Assembly (NCBI GenBank): GCA_030633305.1
Contig: DAOVTB010000021.1
Coordinates: 1 to 33,923, forward strand
Source of the DNA: Candidatus Muiribacteriota bacterium
GTDB taxonomy: Bacteria; Muiribacteriota; DAOVTB01
DNA: 33,923 nucleotides
Direction of reading: 5' to 3'
In this document: positions 28,627 through 33,923 of the stretch, in pieces
How positions within the stretch are numbered: position 1 is the stretch's first letter
How the letters are laid out: every line of letters starts with the position of its first letter
The notes under the pieces: model-generated
Told to the model about the DNA's origin: nothing
Seen by the model: only the letters and a program-made list of their open reading frames with translations
Databases searched by the model: none
Made by a program: the position numbers and the translations under genes

Positions 28627-28651
28627 ATTCGGGCAGTCAAATTTCCCGAAT
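28627..28651. repeat. Inverted repeat ATTCGGG-N11-CCCGAAT
   Basis: 7-bp perfect arms in the non-coding stretch upstream of higBA. Confidence 0.5.
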
Positions 28652-29143
28652 GCGCCTGTAAACTATTTATTCAAATACCGCTGAAAACGACACTCACGCT
28701 CAAAGTCTTGTTTTAAGGGCCAACTGATTACTTTTGATATCTGATTGAAGGGAAAGTCTTCAGATATTCGAAATTTATAAGGGGCAGGTCTACTTTCTTG
28801 ACATAATCTTTATTAACATATAATTTCTGTATGACAAGGCCAATAATAAAGATAAGGTGTTTGGCTTGAAATAAACAATTTCCAGGAAATTCAAATGGAG
28901 CCTTCTTTTTATTTCGTGAACTTTCAATTTTTCTCAAAAACAACTGTTTGAAGGTGTAATGTAGCGCTGTTACAGTTGTCGAAATAAAAATGACAAGCTC
29001 CATTATGCCGAATTAAAATCGTGAATTTATCGGAAATTCGTTTATTTCATGCAGTGGCACGGTACTTAATAATGGGTGCGTCCAAGACGTTTAATCTTGG
29101 AAAGTGAACATTTTGGCAGATATATTTTCCAAATGTTCACGGA

Positions 29144-29178
29144 TGCAACTTGACACGTTGCACGTTTCGTTATATAAT
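29144..29178 (+). promoter_or_regulatory. Consensus sigma-70 type promoter with overlapping operator-like palindrome for higBA
   Basis: TTGACA (29150-29155) - 17 nt - TATAAT (29173-29178). TGCAAC-N7-GTTGCA inverted repeat (29144-29162) spans the -35 box. Confidence 0.8.
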
Positions 29179-29184
29179 TACTAT

Positions 29185-29463
29185 GTGATTAAAAAGTTTA
29201 AACATAAAGGATTGGAAAACTTTTTTTATACAGGTAATAAAAAAGGAATTATTCCAGCGCATGCCAAGAAATTAGCTAGAATTCTTGACAGGCTTGACTG
29301 TTCTATAAAACCTGATGATATGAATTTACCAGGTTATAAATTACATCCTTTAATTGGACAGGAGCAGGGGATGTGGTCTGTTACTGTAAATGGAAACTGG
29401 CGCGTTACATTTAGATTTGAAGAAGAAAATGCAATTTTAGTTGATTATAGAGACTATCATTAA
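29185..29463 (+). CDS. higB: HigB/RelE-family toxin
   Basis: GTG start at 29185 gives (M)IKKFKHKGLENFFYTGNKKGIIPAHAKKLARILDRLD...GMWSVTVNGNWRVTFRFEEENAILVDYRDYH. The track start at 29104 would include the promoter. Confidence 0.92.
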   Translation: MIKKFKHKGLENFFYTGNKKGIIPAHAKKLARILDRLDCSIKPDDMNLPGYKLHPLIGQEQGMWSVTVNGNWRVTFRFEEENAILVDYRDYH

Positions 29464-29473
29464 CATGGAGGAT

Positions 29474-29767
29474 ATGATGATTAACAAAAGAAAGCCTACT
29501 CATCCAGGTGAAATATTATTAGAAGATATTATTAAACCTTTAGGGATAACAATAACTGATGCAGCATCAAAATTAGGAGTCACCAGAAAAACATTATCAG
29601 AATTTGTAAATTGTAAATCTTCTTTAAGTCCTATGATGGCATTGAGAATATCTGAAGCAACTGGTACAAGTCCTGAAAGCTGGTTAAATATGCAATTAAA
29701 ACTGGATTTGTGGAACGCATTACAAGATAAACCTAAAAATGTTAAAGAGTTTGATAAAATTGCTTAA
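29474..29767 (+). CDS. higA: HigA-family HTH antitoxin
   Basis: RKPTHPGEILLEDIIKPLGITITDAASKLGVTRKTLSEFVNCKSSLSPMMALRISEATGTSPESWLNMQ. GGAGG RBS at 29467. Exact start among the adjacent ATGs uncertain. Confidence 0.93.
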   Translation: MMINKRKPTHPGEILLEDIIKPLGITITDAASKLGVTRKTLSEFVNCKSSLSPMMALRISEATGTSPESWLNMQLKLDLWNALQDKPKNVKEFDKIA

Positions 29768-29824
29768 TTCAATGATAGAGAAATGACTTCGTGGTGATTC
29801 TTATTCTCTGAGACGGATTTTTTC

Positions 29825-32137
29825 TCATCTTCTTTCAATATGAAACTTGATCTTCTTCTGATTTCCGGCAGCATCAATTGCAAGTAAACTATGCTTACCC
29901 TGTGAAAATGCATGTGAAAACGTATGATCTTTAGAGGTCTCAAGTAAAAATTTATCATCCAGATACCAGAATACTCTGTTATTTTCAGTTCTGCTTGCAA
30001 GTCTTACAACTATTTTCTGGTATTGTCCATCTAGTTCCCTTGGCAGCACGATTCTACTTCCATTTATAGGATAAATAAAATCAATTGAATTACCAGTTGG
30101 ACGTGCTGTACAGCTGGTTTTATGGGGTAATGCCGTGAAATAGGGTTGCCCACTTTCTTTTAAATATTGTACTACTTCTGGTGGAAAAAGAAGTTTCTTT
30201 TGCACGATCCTGTCATCTGGTGACCAACATCGAGAACAGACTTCATGTGTCATATTCTTATTAAAACTCAGGCTCTTGTGATATGGACACTGTCTTAGGA
30301 AAGTTTCAAAAGGAATTTTTACATCAATGGAATCAGTACAATTATTTGTGAATTTGTATCCGGATTGTTTACAAACTTTTTCTGTTTTGTAATCCATATC
30401 CGGTTTTTCAAACCAGAATTTTAAAGGATCCTTGGGTAGTTGTCCGAAAATTGTAAACAAAAGTGGTCCTGCTGTTTTTGAACCAGTTAATTCACGATTT
30501 CCTCGTCCATCAAAATTTCCTATCCAAACACATATTGTCCATTGTGGATTAACCCCTGCTGCCCATGCATCACGGTGTCCAAAACTTGTTCCGGTTTTCC
30601 AGGCCAGAGGAAAATGATCCTGGAATTTATGCCAGTAAAACTCTGTACCAGGACGTTTTACTTCTTTCAATGAATCAAGTATCATTCCGCAGGATCCTGA
30701 ACTTAATAATTTGATTTCTTTAGTCTTATTTTCTGTTTGCAGGTAGACAAGAGATTTGAATTTTCCAGAATTTGCCAGTCCGTTATACAGGCCTCCTAAT
30801 TCTAAAAGTTTTACTTCTGAACCTCCAAGTACCAATGTCAGACCATATTCGTCATATCCTCTGAACAGGGTAGTGATTCCGCTGTTTTTAAGCATGTTGT
30901 AAAACGTATCAACTCCGGTCATTGCTAAAAGTCTTACTGCTGGAACATTCAAAGATCGAATCAGAGCATCTTTCGCTGAAATAATACCTGAATATTTCAT
31001 ATCATAGTTTGTTGGTGAATAAGCTCCAAAATAAGTAGGGATATCTTTTATCAGACTTTGCGGTATGATGTGACCCTTATCAATAGCAAGTGCATAAAGA
31101 AAGGGTTTTAGGATGGAACCTGTAGATCTTGGTGCAATTACACCATCAACTTTTCCCTGATTTTTTTCATCGAAGTAGTTTTGAGAACCAACATATGCAC
31201 GGATTTTTCCACTTGGATTTTCAGAAACTATAACTGCTGCATTGTGAATACCGATATCACTTATACGATGAATGAAGTTTTTGACAGAAATCTCAACTTT
31301 TTCCTGTATACTGGAATCCAGTGTTGTTTTAATTGTTTTGCCTTTGTGTTTACTTCTAACCATTCGGGAAAAGTGTGGAGCTTTAAACGGAAATGAAATC
31401 TGGCCTTCTGGAAGTTTTTCCTGAAGCGAAAGAAGATATGTTGATTTTGAAATTTCTCCAGAATTCAGGAGTCTTTTTAAAAGGCGATTTCTTTTATTTA
31501 TCAGTTTTTTTCTACCCTGTTTAGAATTCCATAGAGCAGGAGTGTTAGGAATAATAGCTAGACTTGCGGATTCAGACCATGTCAATTGTTGTGCAGTTTT
31601 TCCAAAATAACGCCATGAAGCGGCTTCATATCCTATTATATTTCCTCCATAAGGAGCATGATTGAAATACAAATGCAGTATCTGTTTTTTCGATAGATTT
31701 CGTTCCAGGCGTAAAGACTGTAGCATTTCCTTGAATTTATTGAAATAGGTTCGTTTGTTTCTTGTGCTTAATCGGATGACCTGCATGGTTATCGTGCTTG
31801 CACCACTTACTTTTTTCATAGAACCCAGATTTTGTCCAATTGCCCTTATAATTGAATAAATATCAACTCCTGGATGAGTCCAGAATCTTCTGTCTTCAAA
31901 TAGTACAGCAGATTTAATCAACTTTTCCGGAATAACTGTTTCAGGTTCTGGCCTAAAACACCATTGCTCGCTAGAATTAAGAAATGCCCTGATAATATTA
32001 CCTTTTCTATCAAGTATGACAGTGCTGTAATCATCCGGGAACAATTGCTCTGGCAGTTCACTCAGCCATAATGCAAATATAGCGAAAGTAATTGAACTGA
32101 TTAGAAATAGTATAATAAATATTTTTGTTTTACTCAT
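29825..32137 (-). CDS. pbpC: Penicillin-binding protein 1C (transglycosylase/transpeptidase)
   Basis: Glycosyltransferase-51 motifs (VLFEDRRFWTHPGVD, GASTITMQVIRL, LYFNHAPYGGNIIGYEAASWRYFGK) and transpeptidase motif PRSTGSILKPFLYALAID, with KTGTSFGHRDAWAAG. C-terminal BiPBP_C-like region. Confidence 0.93.
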   Translation of the reverse strand: MSKTKIFIILFLISSITFAIFALWLSELPEQLFPDDYSTVILDRKGNIIRAFLNSSEQWCFRPEPETVIPEKLIKSAVLFEDRRFWTHPGVDIYSIIRAIGQNLGSMKKVSGASTITMQVIRLSTRNKRTYFNKFKEMLQSLRLERNLSKKQILHLYFNHAPYGGNIIGYEAASWRYFGKTAQQLTWSESASLAIIPNTPALWNSKQGRKKLINKRNRLLKRLLNSGEISKSTYLLSLQEKLPEGQISFPFKAPHFSRMVRSKHKGKTIKTTLDSSIQEKVEISVKNFIHRISDIGIHNAAVIVSENPSGKIRAYVGSQNYFDEKNQGKVDGVIAPRSTGSILKPFLYALAIDKGHIIPQSLIKDIPTYFGAYSPTNYDMKYSGIISAKDALIRSLNVPAVRLLAMTGVDTFYNMLKNSGITTLFRGYDEYGLTLVLGGSEVKLLELGGLYNGLANSGKFKSLVYLQTENKTKEIKLLSSGSCGMILDSLKEVKRPGTEFYWHKFQDHFPLAWKTGTSFGHRDAWAAGVNPQWTICVWIGNFDGRGNRELTGSKTAGPLLFTIFGQLPKDPLKFWFEKPDMDYKTEKVCKQSGYKFTNNCTDSIDVKIPFETFLRQCPYHKSLSFNKNMTHEVCSRCWSPDDRIVQKKLLFPPEVVQYLKESGQPYFTALPHKTSCTARPTGNSIDFIYPINGSRIVLPRELDGQYQKIVVRLASRTENNRVFWYLDDKFLLETSKDHTFSHAFSQGKHSLLAIDAAGNQKKIKFHIERR

Positions 32138-32154
32138 AATTTAAAAATAAAAAA

Positions 32155-32536
32155 AGATCTCGCGCCGAGATCGCTGAGGACGCAGAGAACAATAGTAAAT
32201 AAAAAAAATAATAAAAAAAATTAGAACCAGTACCATTAGTGGCATAATCCTTTTATCATCCTGCGGCTTGACCACAGGATACATCTTTCCATATTAACAA
32301 TTGAAATAGATACTGCGATCAAGTCATAGTATGACAGAATAATCATATTTCCTCATTTTTTATTTTCTATCTGTAAACTCTGTGGCAAATGTACATATTT
32401 TTTAATTGTGACACAGTCTGCCAATGCTTGTCCAAATACAAAGTAATTTGATATTATTTATTTTTTTCCTATCCGTGTTATCTGTGTTTATCTGTGGCTA
32501 TTTTTTCTCTGCGACCTCCGCGTTCTCTGCGCGAGA
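32155..32536. repeat. Repeat-rich intergenic block with inverted terminal motifs
   Basis: Left agatctcgcgccgagatcgctgaggacgcagagaa (32155-32189) is an imperfect inverted copy of right ctctgcgacctccgcgttctctgcgcgaga (32507-32536). Also contains tatccgtgttatctgtgtttatctgtggcta (32470-32500) and two degenerate palindromes (32255-32282, 32309-32335). Confidence 0.65.
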
Positions 32537-32541
32537 ATCTT

Positions 32542-33923
32542 CTATTTTCTGATGACGCTTACATTTTTACCGGCAATTACGGCTTTGTACTGGTCGTTAT
32601 ACATGGATTCTGCAACAGTTGGTGACAGATAAAACGAACCTGCAGTAACAGTATTCAGTTTGAAAACAAAATCAATAGTATTTTTGTATTTAGGTGCATC
32701 AAAGAACCACATGACCCTGTCATCCCGGATATCAACGTATTCAGGTTTTATTTTTTTGTATGTATTCATCCAAAATGGCATTTGTGTATTATTCAATCTT
32801 GTATTTTCAATTTCCCAACCAGAAGGAAGAATTTGAACAAGGGCTATTTCATCAATTCTTTCAGCAGGTTTCTTCAGCCTGATATGCCCCCAGAATGTCT
32901 TGCCCTGATCTAATTTATCAGGAGTTATGTTATTTCCATCTTCGTCATACCAGTTAAGTTCAATATTAAGGTTTCTATTACTGGTTTTTATAAACGATCT
33001 TTCAGGAATACCTTCCCATTCAATGGATGCAAAAATCTGTCCTGCAGAATTGTTTTTTACTTCAATTTTTTTCCCCAACATATGATCCATGGAAAGGGAA
33101 GTAAGTATATCAGTAGAATCAATTTTTTCAATTTTTCCATCTGGATATTTAACAGTTGCATTGAGAGGACCAGAACTTTTTTTACTAGCTGCAACATATT
33201 TCTGCATGGCAAGAAGAGCATATGAAAGGGTTTGCGTTGAATACCAGTTTTTTGAAGCGACTTTTGTTGAAACTTCCTTGAACACAGGAAGACCTTTCTC
33301 AAATTTTCCGAGTAATGAAAGGACTTCAAGAATAATAGCCCTGTCTCTTAAAGTAGAACCATAGTTATTTGAAAATTCAATATAGTTTCTCACATCCAGT
33401 TTTGCAACTGAAGCAATAGATTCAGCAGTTTTTTTGTTTCCTGCAAAATAATAAGCAGCTGCCAGTAACCATTTCTCAGTATTACTCATCTTGATTAGAT
33501 GGTTTTCCTTCAAAAGGTTCATTGGGCCGGCCTGAGGAACACCTGCCAGGCTCAAAACATATAATCTATATGTTCTAGCCATAATGTTACTGTTTTGGAC
33601 GAGTGAACGTTCTTTCTGGAAATTAAGCCAGTTATTAAAGATATCTTCAGGAACATAATATCCTTTTTTCTTTGCTTCTACCATGAAATGTCCCGCATAG
33701 GTTGTACCCCAGATAGAATCGTCACTTCCGTTTGGCCAATATGAAAATCCGCCGCGTATGGTTTGAAAAACCAGAAGTCTTTTAATTGTTTTGTTGATGT
33801 TCCGATCAATTTCGCTTTTTGCTGAAGTAGAAAGTTTTACAAGATCTCCAAGATATAATTGTGGGAATGCGCTGGAAACAGTTTGCTCAATACAGCCATA
33901 TGGATATTTGATCAACCATTTTA
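32542..33923 (-). CDS. Alpha-2-macroglobulin family protein, C-terminal part (N-terminus beyond window)
   Basis: Thioester motif YPYGCIEQTVSSAFPQLY and C-terminal A2M-like segment. Frame remains open to 33923 (KWLIKYPYGCIEQ), so the TTG start at 33915 in the track is an edge artefact. Adjacent to pbpC as in known bacterial A2M loci. Confidence 0.9.
   Translation of the reverse strand, partial: KWLIKYPYGCIEQTVSSAFPQLYLGDLVKLSTSAKSEIDRNINKTIKRLLVFQTIRGGFSYWPNGSDDSIWGTTYAGHFMVEAKKKGYYVPEDIFNNWLNFQKERSLVQNSNIMARTYRLYVLSLAGVPQAGPMNLLKENHLIKMSNTEKWLLAAAYYFAGNKKTAESIASVAKLDVRNYIEFSNNYGSTLRDRAIILEVLSLLGKFEKGLPVFKEVSTKVASKNWYSTQTLSYALLAMQKYVAASKKSSGPLNATVKYPDGKIEKIDSTDILTSLSMDHMLGKKIEVKNNSAGQIFASIEWEGIPERSFIKTSNRNLNIELNWYDEDGNNITPDKLDQGKTFWGHIRLKKPAERIDEIALVQILPSGWEIENTRLNNTQMPFWMNTYKKIKPEYVDIRDDRVMWFFDAPKYKNTIDFVFKLNTVTAGSFYLSPTVAESMYNDQYKAVIAGKNVSVIRK

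Noticed and set aside
28600-28730. Possible attC-like integron site near the TA module
   Set aside because: The ATTCGGG/CCCGAAT inverted repeat lacks recognisable R'/R'' core sites (GTTRRRY/RYYYAAC pairing), and no integrase is present in the window.
28728-29003. 91-aa minus-strand ORF upstream of higBA
   Set aside because: No Shine-Dalgarno before the ATG and no recognisable family. Kept only as part of the 'poorly coding stretch' observation.
33915-33923. TTG at 33915 as start of the A2M protein
   Set aside because: The frame continues to the window edge (KWLIKYPYGCIEQ), and the thioester motif lies deep inside A2M proteins.
1-33923. CRISPR arrays or tRNA/rRNA genes
   Set aside because: Looked for regularly spaced direct repeats and cloverleaf/rRNA signature strings by eye and found none. 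A tool such as tRNAscan-SE or CRISPRCasFinder would be decisive.

Overview
AT-rich bacterial chromosomal window. I could not assign a taxon from sequence alone. It is densely packed with about 22 CDS and I saw no tRNA, rRNA or CRISPR.

Main content, left to right:
- A truncated minus-strand HAMP/class III nucleotide cyclase that is absent from the ORF track because it runs off the left edge.
- A CpaF-like secretion ATPase with a degenerate receiver-like N-terminus.
- A membrane-anchored MutS-like ATPase.
- An SPL-type radical SAM protein.
- A secreted CehA/McbA-like PHP-TPR protein.
- A fused membrane/spermidine-synthase-like protein.
- An Ig-like lipoprotein.
- A STAS plus zinc-ribbon protein.
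- A tight five-gene operon (TPR protein, beta-barrel, ExbB, ExbD, Lys-rich TonB).
- A secreted unknown protein, a Nudix hydrolase and a large TPR protein.
- HflK and HflC.
- A decayed or recoded gene pair.
- A HigBA toxin-antitoxin module.
- PbpC and the C-terminal part of an alpha-2-macroglobulin with a CIEQ thioester motif.

The most striking unexplained signal is a family of ~120-bp long-hairpin elements. Four full copies (5853-5973, 12520-12640, 14667-14785, 26865-26985) each sit at or within about 15 nt of a gene's stop codon, always in the same orientation relative to that gene. The outer arms are conserved, while the inner stems differ in sequence but remain self-complementary in at least three of the four copies. 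In one copy the element supplies the host gene's stop codon. Other notable signals are a perfect-consensus promoter that would make HigB mRNA leaderless, and an A8 frameshift site in the gene following HflC.
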